64,000 nucleotides of DNA from Stachybotrys elegans. Its lineage: Eukaryota > Ascomycota > Sordariomycetes > Hypocreales > Stachybotryaceae. This document shows, piece after piece, positions 11,701-22,945 of the stretch. A program made the position numbers and the translations under genes. The notes below the pieces were generated by a model. It had not been told where the DNA came from. It saw only the letters and a list, made by a program, of their open reading frames with translations, and ran no database searches. The stretch lies in the NCBI GenBank assembly GCA_020746835.1, contig JAGPNK010000010.1:558001-622000 (forward strand), given 5' to 3'. How positions within the stretch are numbered: the first letter of the stretch is position 1; each line of letters begins with the position of its first letter.

Positions 11701-12915
11701 GATACCATCAACGGGGACCATGTCTCCTGGCTCCAAATGTATGACATCGCCCACCATGAGATTGAAGACGGACACCTCTTCCGTCTTTCCAGAACGAACG
11801 ACCTTGATGTTGCGATCCTGTTTCTTCTTGTTGAGTTTTGTAAATTGCCGTTCCTTTTGGTAATCATTGAGAGACCCAACAATGACGACGATGGCGATGG
11901 CGACGATAATTGCCACGCCTTCGACCCATTCAACGCGGGGCTCCCCATCTTCGTGCTCTCCGCCGAAGGTCTGGTAGAGACCGACAGCGAGACTGACGAC
12001 AGCGGCAATAGAGAGCAGGATCAAGACCTTATCGTTATACGTAATCCACATGAGTTGAAGAAGGCTTTTCCCCTTCTTCTCTGGAATCCTGTTGTCCTTG
12101 AACACCCGGTATCGGTCGGCGAAGGGTTTGTCGTCACCCGCGCCGTGTGACGCCGGAGCGTCGTGGGCTAGTTCCGTCTTGCCATTCTGCGCTGTCGCTT
12201 CTTCGAACGAAACGTTTCCGGGGAGGGTAGTTTCATTCGTGCTCAGGCCAGCCTTTCGGTCGGTCCGCAAGCCCTTCTCAAGTCCTCGCAGTCCACCGAG
12301 CTTGTAGAAAGCCGAAAGGCTCTTTGGGTTGAACATCTTGTTGAGCTGACCTGGCGAGAAGGCAAATGGATTATTGTCCACATTGAAGTCATCTTCGGTG
12401 CCTGTATCGGGGTTCAGAGCCGCGCTGTCGTTAATGATCTCGTCGTTGTTTAGGGAGATGTCGAGCTTCTCAACATTGGTGGCGGTAGAGGAGACAACTG
12501 CAGTTTCGCCCTGGGAAGATATCGACCGAGCGCCGTCTACCGAGTCGACCGAGCCCTGCCTAGAACGCATGGAATCCTGGGGGACGGAAAGGAATGCTGC
12601 TCCTTTGTCGCCAGTTCGGCCAGTGACGGGGCTGGATACATTGTGGGCGCTGGCTGGCCTACTGTCCTTGCCATGAGCGCTCTCTTGCGTGGCAGACACG
12701 GGGTGAAGTGGCGACACATCATCTGTCTCGTCGGCTGCCAAGCTGGGGATAGTGATGCTGTCCGTATTCAAGGTTATGGTCGGGCTATGCAAGAGGTCTG
12801 TCAGCAAACGATATCCTGCGAAGGTCTAAAGTCATCAAAGGTCGGCAACATACCCTCTCTTTCTAGTCGCGGGAGGGCTAGGTGACGGGCCGGGGTTGCT
12901 GGTGGATTCGGCCAT
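8775..12915 (-). CDS. PMC1: P-type (P2B) Ca2+-ATPase, PMC1-like
   Basis: CDS is complement(join(8775..9495, 9548..12784, 12854..12915)), 1339 residues, with introns of 52 and 69 bp. It pumps Ca2+ out of the cytosol into the vacuole or across the plasma membrane. A long Ser-rich N-terminus (~1-260) precedes the first membrane pair. Diagnostic motifs are TGES (~397), PEGLPLAVTLALAF (M4, ~534) and the phosphorylation site ICSDKTGTLTQNK with Asp ~577. MVTGDN and VTGDGTNDAPALKMADVG follow, and IFNQWNNRRLDNKFNIFEG spans the last intron. The C-tail has RS-type repeats and then a hydrophobic stretch (AVVGPTVMAGIVAAGVAAGW), which is unusual. The start MAESTSNPGPSPSP is the first ATG in frame with exon 2 after splicing. 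The first exon is only 62 nt. Confidence 0.95.
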
Positions 12916-13807
12916 CTTGGCGAGACTGGAAGGCCTTGGCGAGCGAGCAAAATGGTCGAAGATCAGCCCTGTGAAGGTGGTGAAGTGAAGGAGCGTATGT
13001 GGCTATTGGGAATGGCCGTGGTTAAATGGAAGACGAGAAGCCGACCATTGGAGGATATGGTCGGAAAGCAACGTGAAGTGCGCGTGCCCGATGGCGAGCT
13101 TAATTGGGAGGAATGAGGAAAACAACAAAAGGTAGCCAGATAACGTTGTACTGGGTGAAGATAAGTCGAAGGACAAAGGAAGGGTTGCGAGTGGCGTGAG
13201 GCCGGCGGAGGCGATTGGGAGGCAATAGGACTCGCACTCAGATCACTGCCGTCGGCTGTCGACAGCAAACGTGGACCAGGTCGTCGAACTGAACCGCACG
13301 CAGGTCATCGAAACGAGGCGTGGACAGAACAGTTGGGTGAGAACAAAGACCAAGGTGCCAAGGAGGTGGAAGTTGGTGGCAAGGCAAGACTTGGAACGAT
13401 GGGATTGAAAGTTGCCAAGGAGTGTGTGGGGACCGGGAAGGCACAGCTTGGCCTCCTCTTCACCCATGCAAGTGGACCCTCTCCATTACACTGGCACTTT
13501 TTAGGTGCCTTGACCCTATGTAGCCGTGCGCTGTGGAGCGTCTAGCGACCAAGCACAGGGCCATGCAGTGGCTCCGTCTGCCCCCAGGCACGTTGCGCTA
13601 GCGCACAGCCAAGCTTTTGTCCTCAGAAGCTTGCACTGGATTAAGTGACGAGCAGTCTCCATACGTACCGACGACACCTCGAAAAATCCATGACCTCTCC
13701 TCACGGCAAAGACGAACATGGCCTTCGCATCTCGCAACTCGATGACGGCTACATGATGTGGCCCAGCGCTGGTGGTCAGATACAGGCTTGCATAGCCACC
13801 GCCGACG

Positions 13808-13815
13808 TGAGCCAC
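13808..13815 (-). promoter_or_regulatory. Candidate Crz1/CDRE element upstream of PMC1-like gene
   Basis: On the minus strand this reads GTGGCTCA, matching the Crz1 consensus GNGGCKCA. It lies ~890 bp upstream of the PMC1-like start in the same orientation. PMC1 is a known calcineurin/Crz1 target in yeast. One match in this much sequence could be chance. Confidence 0.3.
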
Positions 13816-14256
13816 TGGAACATTAGGCTCGAGTAGCCAGGCACCAATCCAGTCAGACGACCCGTCCAACACACGTGTGGCGCTGAACCCAAATCGACAT
13901 GTACATACAGACAGCAAAGACAGACAGCAGACGGTTGCTGTCCTCTTTTCCGTGTCTCATGTTTTTTCCTCGTTTCTTGTTTCTTGTTTTGCTTGACAGA
14001 TAATCAACGGATGGTCAAGGGTCCCTTGCTTCGTGAGACCCTCCTACCTGGACTTTCCCGCTCCTGCCCACCGGAGCTATGCTGCAAAGCGGTGGACAGA
14101 ACGGGGACTACAAATAACACGAGTATTAGTAATTTCATAAATCATTACATACAAACATACTAGAAGAAGGAAAAATACGTTCATAGTAAAGATTGTAGCT
14201 ATTTGGAAACAATTACAGAATTACATTTCATGCAGAAATGCAGTCACAGCAATGCA

Positions 14257-14265
14257 TACGGAGTA
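14257..14265. repeat. TACGGAGTA element, single copy
   Basis: This is an exact copy of the 9-mer that recurs in this window's intergenic DNA. No inverted partner was seen within several hundred bases. Confidence 0.5.
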
Positions 14266-15537
14266 GAAGTCATGGTAATGTGGTGGCCTCCAGTCTCTTC
14301 CGATATGCATGCAGTGTGAGGTCAGAGACCAGGCGAGCCAAGGAAACTGCACCTTTTCTGCAACAGGCCGCACGACGCCGTCATTATCCAGTGGTACGCG
14401 GGCTCTGAAGCCGTCAACCCGCGCTCCTGCCACACCACCATCGCCCGATCAACTGTGTGCTTTGTTTATACACTAAGCAAAATACTGCTAGTCGCGCAGC
14501 CATCCGCGACCCACGCGATTCAATTTCCAATCAATCTCCTCCTCGTACTGCCTGATTGGCCGGGGCGGCCCAGGTGCCTCTGATTCAGACACGGAGGGAC
14601 AGGTGTGTTGGATTGAAATTTGCGGATGACTTGGATCAATGTCTCCTGTAAATTGATGACGAAAGGCCCCATTTCTATCATGCGTGTGCCGCCCTCGGAG
14701 CGAAATTCCACGTCAGACCCGGAGATGGAGCTCGATAATTATACCCAGAACAGTACCCGCGTACTCTGTACAACTCCCTTCTTTTCACAGACATATCATG
14801 GAAATCATAGAGATCGACATGCACAGCCACAATGAAGATGCCATCAAGCAATGCTACATCACCCCCCCTCTCTTCAGGGCGAGGCGTGTCGTGTAGACCA
14901 ACCCCAGCCAGTCGATTAGTGACACTATCCATGTCACCAAGCGCGCTGTGCCTTGGCCAATAGCTGGCAATCCCGACACACTGCTTTACTCCTGAATCAT
15001 AACACGACTCAAACGATTCTTGTCATGTTGTGGGAATAGCCTGTCGAAACTTCCCGTGCGTTTCTCGCTTGCTTGAGCCATGCTGGCGCCAAGCTTTCAC
15101 TTAGCTCGTCTGCCTTTTGTGGAAGTTTTCCAGAACTCCTCGCCGAGTTCCGTGAGACTTGGGGGCTGAAATCTTAGATCTGGATTCCATAATTCCAATT
15201 TCACTGTGCATGGATTCCACCGTCTCGTCAATTTGCCCCAAAGCTGCTACAGGGTAGGATCGGATCGGATCGACAGCATTCAAAACTTCAGCAGAACTCT
15301 ATCATGCTCTGCTCTGAGTTACTCGTATTGACATCATTGACCGAATGCATTATATATAATTTTATATACGAGATGTTGGACCATCGTTGCTCTCCCACCT
15401 CACACCTGCCGCAGGGCGAATTAGGCGCCCATCACCGGCATGTCAATGCAGATCGTCTGCCAAGAAGCAAAGCAGCTCACCGTGGAACAAATATCTCGAT
15501 GCAGATCTCTATTCCACCCACGCTCTAGCACAAGGCA

Positions 15538-17998
15538 CTATGATCTGTTGCTGAGACCAACCTCCCTGACAAGTCTCATGTCCTTATCCTCTGTGCGCGC
15601 TATGTCAATGCCGAAGAACGGTGCAACTCCGTGCTGCACCGCGCCTCTCCAGAACCCGGCCACAATCTCCTGCAAATCACCTCCCGTCTGCTTGAAGTCG
15701 GGAAACGCGTTGACTTCCAGGAGCCACGCCTGCCCCTTGGCGTCGACCAGAAAGTCCAGCCCGAACACCTCAAAGGCATTGGGCAGCGTCTGGAAGAAGA
15801 TGGGCGTCAGCCGGGCCGCCGCCTCAAACACCTCGCCCGTCACACTGCATATCTGCTCGAAAATGTCCGACAGCATCGCTTGGTCCAGCCCCAGGTCCCA
15901 GAATCGGCGCACCGTATTCTGGTTGGGCGACTCTTGTAGGCAGGTGTTGGTTAGGAAGGACTCGATGTCGTCTGGTGCCTCCCAGGGCGCCTTGTAGGGC
16001 TTCGCAGCAAAGAGAGCCAGCATGTGCCGATAGACGTATACCTTCATGCCACCCGTGCACAGAACATAGGTCCTGATGTGGAACTTGCGGCCATCGCCTT
16101 CTATAAGTAAAGGTGGGTGAATGTAGGGCTGCGCGACAAAGTGACGGAGGTGTGCCGTGGTAATGTAGTCGCCCGACTCGTCGCCGGACTTCTTGGTATC
16201 ATCTCCCCCCTCGGCTTCATCATCGCTGTCTGGGAGCTCTTCCTCCCAGCCGTCAAAGATTGCCTGCAGTTCATCCATAGTGGTGAAGAGCCGGATGCCT
16301 TGTCCACGATCGGCCATGCCCGGCTTTAATATCCACCATTCCTTCTCAGCGGCCTCGTTATTGGGTAGGTTCTGGAGCTCAGCGTTGCGATCCAAGCTCT
16401 CGCGCAGGTCGAATGCCTCTACCAGGGCGTCGTCGAGGAACTCGGCATAATCGAGCTCAAACGCCTCGGTTCGCTTGCAGTGGCTCTTTAGCACCGACGT
16501 AGGGTGCTTTGCCACCCAATGGTCCACGGTTGACGACAGGTAGTGTTTCCGGATGAGGGCCTTGCGACTGATGTAGCTGTTGATCAAGAAGCTTTTGGAC
16601 TGAACCATGGCAAACTCGAAGTCGATGGATTCGTACTGTATTATTTGCAGTACCTTCTTCCCCCCTTCTACCATTGCGCTGACCGTGCTCGCTTCAGGCA
16701 GCTCCGTGTGAAGCCGAAACGACCCCTTGGGAAGCACGGCGTCAAGCGCCGACGTGATCAAAGGCTGCACATAAGGGTCTTCATAGGCTATGATGGCTTC
16801 GATGGGATCCTTCCCCTTCCCCACAGCCAACACTTGTTGCTGGGCGGCATCTCCTCGCTCTTGATCATGACTGCACATCTTGGTAAGAAAGTGGTCTATT
16901 CGTGATTGCGGGAAGTATTCTACATAGACGACGCAGCGGGCTCGCAGTAAATGCCAAACTCAACGACAACATGCTACTCACAGCTCTAGCTCCAGCTCTT
17001 TTTGGCCCGCCGGCTTCGACACCACGGCGAAATTGGCTTTCATCGGGGTAACGCTGGGAATGGTTAGCATTGGACGGGCGTGGCATTGGCTGCACTAACC
17101 TCGTCATCTTCTCCCGGACCGCCCAGCCATCGTTGCCGGGAGGGGCATCGTCGACGCTCTTGTAGACGTCGTGGAACCTCGGCGCCCACTTGAAGTGCTT
17201 GTGGACATGCCCCTTGCGGCCGTCCGGCGGCAAGGGTTGGCCGTCCGTCTCGCCACCAGGGCCCTCGCGTATTGCCTGCTCCTCCTGGACCTCGCTGCCC
17301 TCCTGGCTGTCGATCTCCTGGAAGCAGCTGCCCTCCTGCCAGTAGTTTTGTAGGATCTCTGTCCACAGCGTCTTTTGCGACTCAACCTCCTCCACCAGGG
17401 GCACGTTGACGCTGTACAGGTCGACGCTTCCGTCGCTCGGCCACTGCTTGTACAAGGCCTCGATGACCTTGATGCTTCGTCGGCATGCCGCCTCGATGAT
17501 GACGGGGTCGTGGTTGCGCGAGAAGAAGGCGAAGCTCACGGCGATGGACTTCTTGCGGCACACCGCGGCCTCAAGTGCGCCTCCGAGCGTGCCCGAGCTC
17601 AGAGCGAAGACTGCCGTGGTGTTTCTGCCGTAGTTGGGCCCGCTGATTACCAGATCCACGGGACCTCTGTCCTGGAAGAAGTGGTGAAGGCCAATCTGAA
17701 CGCAAGACGCGGGAGTTCCGTCGATGAGAATCCATTCTTCAACGTCGCCCGTCGGCGATGGTCGCTCGTGGGTCGTGCCTAGAGACTCTTCTCCATGGGC
17801 TTGTGCTGCCGGTCGATAGTAGAGAGGCTTGAGAGTCTTGCCAATCATGTGGGCTTTGCCAATCCACGATCGCTGCGTGTGCGGAAGACAGACGGAGACG
17901 ACGTGGCCGGCCTGCTGGAGTTGCCTGATGAGGCTGTGGACGTAGGGCGAGGTTTGTGGTGATGGCGGCCCATCGTCGTTGGTGATGAGGATATGCAT
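15538..17998 (-). CDS. PBY1: Pby1-like fusion: SurE-type phosphatase plus tubulin-tyrosine-ligase domain
   Basis: CDS is complement(join(15538..16870, 16982..17053, 17100..17998)), 767 residues, with introns of 111 and 46 bp. Residues 1-~300 are a SurE-like 5'/3'-nucleotidase domain that begins directly with MHILITNDDGPP, the metal-binding DD motif, and has ISGPNYGRNTT. A 24-residue exon links it to a C-terminal TTL/ATP-grasp domain. That domain shows WILKPGMADRGQGIRLF, GRKFHIRTYVLCTG and LLEVNAFPDF. This architecture is that of yeast Pby1, a P-body-associated protein. The frame across both introns is continuous only with the donor and acceptor pairs used here. Whether the TTL domain modifies tubulin or another substrate is not known from the sequence. 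Confidence 0.93.
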
Positions 17999-18726
17999 GG
18001 CTCGAGGTCGGTGGGCAAAGCCTCTCGTAATCCGGTCGTGCAGAAGATGTACAGGCCTTGTATTTTATCGAGGAAATATACCGAAGCGGCGAGATTCAAT
18101 CGACAATGGCGTAGGTTGTTGTCTTTCGGCCTATACAGTTCATCCACATGCGCATGTACATGGACGGACAGTCAGAAATGATGAGGGGCAAAATAAATTG
18201 CCCCTCCACCGATAGTCGGAATTTTGCTGCACATCAACTGGGTAGCCAAGCAGCCTAACCAATTGATTCTCAGTGTTGATAGGTTGTTTTGTGCCTGATT
18301 TAGCACACCGCTAAACCAGCGGCAGAGGCGAGAGTTCGCAATTATGCCACACGATTGCTTCATCTGCTAGCCTGTAGGGATTTTTGGATCACACCACATA
18401 TCATTCTCTCAGACATGGTGGGAGAGTCACATGAACGGCATCGAGTAGAGTATCAGCAAATCTGGTATTTTAGCTATCTACGAATCCGTCTGACAGTCAT
18501 GCTCGACCGCAACCCTGTCCATAACGCCCTTGACCAAATCCTGCCCTTCCAAGTCCATAACGGGTGGGAGTATAATAATTCAACAAAGCCGCGCCCTGCC
18601 AATACCGACGTTAACAAGGCAGAGCGCCATAATTCCAACTGCGGCGCATATTAAAAGGTTAAAAAGGGTGCGCCAAAAAGGACCATCAGTGCATCAAATA
18701 CAATTGTCCCAGCCTCATGTCGTCCT
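17999..18726. other. Intergenic region, PBY1-like promoter
   Basis: This 728 bp holds the PBY1-like 5' side and the 3' side of the next minus-strand gene. No further feature was recognised. Confidence 0.6.
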
Positions 18727-19966
18727 TCATGTGCGGGCACGCTTGGCATGCTCCGACGCCAGACTCTCGCCTTGTCGTTTGGAGCCCAGTCCGTCCTTGT
18801 TATCCTTGGTGCGGCGCCAGTTGTCGAAAGGGCTTCGTCGTCCCGAGGACTTGATTGGGGTCGCATCACCCAGCAGCTTATTCGCCGAACGAGTGACGCG
18901 GCGAGTGTCTGGCGGAGAAAGCTGCCCAAACCTCGGAGCATCGGGCGTCTTTTGCATCTCTCCTTTGGCCTTGACGGGTGTCTGCGGCTGCGGAGCCGTC
19001 TCTTCCTCCTCGATGTCCTCTATATCTGTTGCTGCTTCCTCATCCTCCAGAGCCTTGGACTTATCCTGGCCAAAGAGGACTCGGGGCTTTACTTGGAAGC
19101 GTGAGGGATCCTCCTCATCAGCAAACTTTCGGAAGAACCTCTTTCCGCGGCTGTAAAAAAGTTAGCAAAATGAACTAGGCAAAGAAGAAGAAGAGTAAGA
19201 AAAGCAAAGGATAAACTCACAATACATAGACCATGCCATCGTCTCGGGTAGATGCATCTTCGACTGACATGGCACCCTCACCGGGCACAGCGACCAGCCT
19301 GCGCTTGCTACGGCGTTGCAGAGTCGGAGAGGCTGGGCGGTCGATGAAAGGGTTGGCCTCACTCTCATCCCGCTCGGGAATTCGATCCTGCGAGTCTACA
19401 AAGATCTCAATGGGATCCTCGACATCCTCAGCAGTGAAGCTCTCCAGGGTGTTGCCGGAGTACTTCTTGGCACGACGCTTCTTAGGGCTGGGCATGGCCT
19501 CTTCCTCGGAGAACAGAGTGCGGGCGAAAGTCTTGATTTGGGCGCAGGCCTTCTCGTTGGGTGCCTTCTTAGGGGTCTTGGCGGGCGTTGGCAGCATGGC
19601 ACTGGCGTTCTGTTCGGGAAGCCCCAAGGCACTTGCGGCGTTTGCAGTGCTCTCAGCCGTCAGAGCACCGGAAAAAAGGCGGTTCGATGCAGGCTTGGGC
19701 TGTGCCTTCTTGAGCGGAGTGGGAGTAGGAGAAACCATGGCGGCGTCGCTGTTATCGTTGTGCCTCTTGTTGCGAGGTGAGCTCGAGCTCTGTCGTGGTG
19801 AAGTGCAAGGCGAAGGGGTTCTGTTGGTGTTGCGTTGTGATGAAATTCGGGCGGACTTGCGGGGAGCATAAGGTTCCCAGTTGTCATGGAAGCCCAAGCG
19901 CGGTGCGGGAGGAGTGCGAATTGTCCTGGGCGGTGTGGGCGTGGTAGGCCTGACGGCTGAAGACAT
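18727..19966 (-). CDS. Uncharacterised nuclear Cdk-substrate-like protein
   Basis: CDS is complement(join(18727..19150, 19221..19966)), 389 residues, with one 70 bp intron. I do not recognise a named family. The protein is mostly disordered, basic and rich in SP/TP sites, with full Cdk-like contexts such as TPLKK, TPKK and SPKKRR. There are putative nuclear signals (KKRRAKK, RRSKRR). A short ordered block spans the splice junction: DGMVYVFRGKRFFRKF, then RFQVKPRVLFG. The C-terminus has SPFDNWRR and ends KRART. It is divergent from DUO1, across a promoter with MCB and E2F-like sites. That suggests cell-cycle regulation, but the function is unknown. Confidence 0.8.
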
Positions 19967-20822
19967 GGTGACAAACAGTCGAGGGCACTGCTCAACAGGA
20001 GATGAAGTAACGAGCCGTTTGCCTGGTTGAGCGGAGGTAAGGTGAGGTGGTGTCGACCCGGAGGAAACCTCTTCTCGGTGGCAGCCCTAGTAAATCAAGA
20101 CTAAAAGCAAGCAAAGTAAATCGCTCGCAGAAGTGTACAGTCTATGATGATAACAAAAACGAAGTATCGAATTACGAAAATGCTGAGAGAGGACCACTGG
20201 ATTGCGGTAACGGCCGATGGGTGGTTGCGGTGGTGACGAAGGTTGATTGTTTGGATACCGAGATAATAGAGGAGAACAGGAGGTTATGCTTTCCTATGTA
20301 CGACTAGAATACAAATGAGGAGGCTGGACAAATAGAATGATATGTGCAGGCGCTCCCCAGCCCCCCTGTTGGGGTCGATTTTTTGAGACCCACCCAGTCC
20401 AGCATTAGGTGTAAACCTAACCTGTACGTGCACTCTGGACAAGCGCGTCGCGACCCACATGGACGCGTCGTTTTCGCGAAGCAGACACGCCAATCACTGC
20501 TGGACAAGTCCCCGTGTACATGGCACACGTCGACTTTCACCCCACAAAAGCAAGTAGCGGTACTTTGTGGGCGCCAGTCAACAAAGAAACATCCAAAGTG
20601 CATGTTTTCATAGCACATCCCTCCCCGGGCTTGCATAACCGTCTCTACGTCACAGCCATTTCACAAAACAGCCCACAGCACAGTCCACAGTGCATGTACA
20701 GCCAAATCATGCAAAGGACCCCTCCATCTGGCGCATCCTAGTTCGTGATTCAGTAGCCGGACTTGGACCGATACTGCCATTTGTTCGTCCAACCTTTCGA
20801 GACACCCCGCTCTCAGCCCAGA
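19967..20822. promoter_or_regulatory. Divergent promoter with MCB and E2F-like sites (DUO1 / Cdk-substrate-like gene)
   Basis: The region contains ACGCGT at 20463-20468 and TTTTCGCGAA at 20471-20480. A GCGCGTCGCGAC block lies at ~20443-20454. These match the binding classes of fungal MBF and E2F/DP-like G1/S factors. They sit ~350 bp from the DUO1 start and ~500 bp from the start of the other gene. Confidence 0.5.
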
Positions 20823-21570
20823 ATGGCCGACGATAGTGAGTTCACAGAGTCTGATCTGTGGAATTCTCCCAACCCAAACCAGCCCGAGTCTCGTCCCAAG
20901 ACGCCGCGAACGCCGCGAACGCCCAGGACACCCAAAACACCACTGGAAACGGAGCAACCCGCCGAGCCTGTTGATCATGAGGCCGCGCTTCGAAAAGAGC
21001 TCGATGGCGTGAGGGCCATAAACGAATCCATTGAGGGGATCATCTCATCTTTGGAGCGCGCAGGCGGGAACATGGCCGTATGCAGATACCGTGTCCTCAT
21101 CCCTGATTCGATGCAGTGATTGACCAAGATTCTAGACCGTTCTCCAGACTGTGAACAATGCCTCCACCTTGCTCAACTCCTGGACGCGAATCCTGTCACA
21201 GACGGAACACAACCAGCGCCTGATTCTCGACCCATCTTGGAAAGGCGCAAGCGAGGACCTCGCCGAGCAGGAGGCTGAGGCGATCCAGCGGCAGCTGGCT
21301 GCGCGGCGCAAAGCTGCCGAGGAGGAGGAACGCCGAGAGGAGCTGCGACGACGGAGAGAGGAGGAAGAGGAGAAGCGTCGACTGGGAGCGCCCAGCACAA
21401 CTCGCGGGTCGCGCGGAACGACCCGGGGCTCCCGTGTCCGAAGCAGAGGCACAGCAAGAGGTGGCAGCTCCGCCGAAACCACCACTTCGGGCACTTCTGC
21501 AAGTCGAGGCACATCTGGAATCGGCAGAGGTCTCGGCATCTCGAGGGGTCGCTCGCGAGGTGTCAGATGA
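20823..21570 (+). CDS. DUO1: DASH/Dam1 complex subunit Duo1
   Basis: CDS is join(20823..21077, 21148..21570), 225 residues, with one 70 bp intron in phase 0. Duo1 is part of the DASH ring that couples kinetochores to microtubules. The conserved helical block straddles the intron: HEAALRKELDGVRAINESIEGI, then GGNMATVNNASTLLNSWTRILSQTEHN. Residues 27-40 are a TPR/TPK tandem (four TP sites). After ~140 there is a charged coiled coil (EEEERREELRRRREEEEEKRR). The tail is Gly/Arg/Ser-rich (GSRGTTRGSR, SRGRSRG), like an RGG-type tail. The open frame extends 20 codons upstream, but MADDSEFTESDLW is the better start because it matches acidic Duo1 N-termini. Confidence 0.9.
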
Positions 21571-21676
21571 GAGATGGGTTTGGAATGTTAAAGAGAGAGA
21601 AAAAAGGGCGATGGCCGCTGTTTGTCTAATACCAGGGCCCGAAGAGCCACTCGAGATACCCAATGTGACATGACGC

Positions 21677-22945
21677 TCACTTCTTCTTGAAAAATGCGCT
21701 CAGCTTCATCATGCCAGTTGTGTCCACCTTCTTCAGATCTCGTATGGATCTGCTTTCCTTCTTCTTCTTCTTTTCCTCCTCAAGCTTTCGCTTCTTCTCT
21801 CGCATCTCATCTTCCATCTCGTCTCGGCCATGCTTCCGCGAGTACATGTCTGTAGGCCTGGAAGCTATTGCGTCTGCGCGGAGCTTGGCAACCTTTCCGA
21901 GGTACTCGTCCAGGGGACCGAAATCGACGTCCATCTCGTTCTTGGACAGGCGCCCTTGGAAGTACTCGACAATAGCAGCCGGCACATAGCTGGAGCATAT
22001 AAAGTTGAAAGCCACCCGTAGCCTTTGCAACCTGACAACATCCGGTGTAGCTTCGATAGCCCTGACAAAGGTATCCTCCGTCGTAGCCTCCGTTATGGCA
22101 GTGGCTGCAGTAGCTTCCGAGACCGATGTCGTATTTGACTCAACCAATGTAGCCGTTGCTTGGGAGTCGGCCCCATCAGGGTGGCCTGACTCACCATGGG
22201 CGCTCCCGTTACGAATTGCGATGGTGGTCGTTTTTTGTTGGATCGAGATAGGGGCTTCCAGAGGTTTCTTGACAAATTTAACTTCCATACTTGGAGGTAA
22301 ACCGGCGTCGCCCATCCTTTGGGCTTTTCTCATGATCAAAGAAGCAAGTTTGTTCTCGTTGAGTCGAAACATGGTTTCATCTCCTGCCTCGACCGTGTCA
22401 CAGATGGCGTTCATCCGTGCCTCCAACAAGGTTCGCGTCTTGTCACATTGTAGAATATCGGTGAAGTGGGAGAATTCTTCTGGTAGCGAGTCGAAGTAGT
22501 CATCGCTGGCTAGAAAGTACCTCTTTCGGTCTGCAGCCTGATCCTTGATTGACTCGACGAAGGCAGGGAGGAGCAGGAATACGGGGTCTATCGACGTGGC
22601 GATGAACAGTTCGGCGCTTGTCGTGACCTGGGCCGTTTTGGGGGCACCGTCTGCGAGGGTTTGGGGCTTCTCTATGAGCCAACTTCGTGGTGTCGTCTTG
22701 GGTGCAACAGTCTTGGTAAATTCGTAGATACCGGTTTCTGGGCATACGAGATATCGGGATGGCTGAGAGGTCCCTGGGTTCGGGAGTGTGACAATTCGCG
22801 ACTTGGAGGAGGCTTTCCTGGGAAGAATGAAGACCCTGGAGGGAGATTCATCTTGTGCTTCGAGATTGAACTTGGAGGTCGAGTCCGGTGCAGAAGACTC
22901 TGACGCCTCCTTGGGAGCTGGCTTGGTTGACCTTGTCCTCGCCAT
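21677..22945 (-). CDS. RNH202: Ribonuclease H2 subunit B
   Basis: This is an intronless gene of 422 residues and an accessory subunit of the RNase H2 complex, which removes ribonucleotides from DNA and RNA:DNA hybrids. The N-terminal part matches the Rnh202/Ydr279 triple-barrel region (SRVFILPRKASSKSRIVTLPNP, RYLVCPETGIYEFTK, PRSWLI). The wHTH region follows (IDPVFLLLPAF, FTDILQC, LRVAFNFICSSYVP). The C-terminus MMKLSAFFKKK is a PIP-box-like motif in which M replaces Q, as in the human subunit (family knowledge). This implies PCNA binding. The start MARTRST was chosen over an upstream in-frame ATG because the added 15 residues look unrelated. It ends ~105 bp from the end of DUO1 (convergent) and is divergent from MCM10. 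Confidence 0.92.
   Translation of the reverse strand: MARTRSTKPAPKEASESSAPDSTSKFNLEAQDESPSRVFILPRKASSKSRIVTLPNPGTSQPSRYLVCPETGIYEFTKTVAPKTTPRSWLIEKPQTLADGAPKTAQVTTSAELFIATSIDPVFLLLPAFVESIKDQAADRKRYFLASDDYFDSLPEEFSHFTDILQCDKTRTLLEARMNAICDTVEAGDETMFRLNENKLASLIMRKAQRMGDAGLPPSMEVKFVKKPLEAPISIQQKTTTIAIRNGSAHGESGHPDGADSQATATLVESNTTSVSEATAATAITEATTEDTFVRAIEATPDVVRLQRLRVAFNFICSSYVPAAIVEYFQGRLSKNEMDVDFGPLDEYLGKVAKLRADAIASRPTDMYSRKHGRDEMEDEMREKKRKLEEEKKKKKESRSIRDLKKVDTTGMMKLSAFFKKK

Larger units (their letters stand above)
12916..15537. other. Long upstream region of the Ca2+-ATPase; gene-poor
   Basis: This 2.6 kb region holds no gene I can support. It contains a calcineurin/Crz1-like element at 13808 and a TACGGAGTA copy at 14257. 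The open frame on the minus strand at 13516-13917 has no recognisable domain. Confidence 0.55.

Noticed and set aside
13516..13917. 133-codon minus-strand frame in the Ca2+-ATPase upstream region
   Set aside because: No motif and no plausible gene structure around it.
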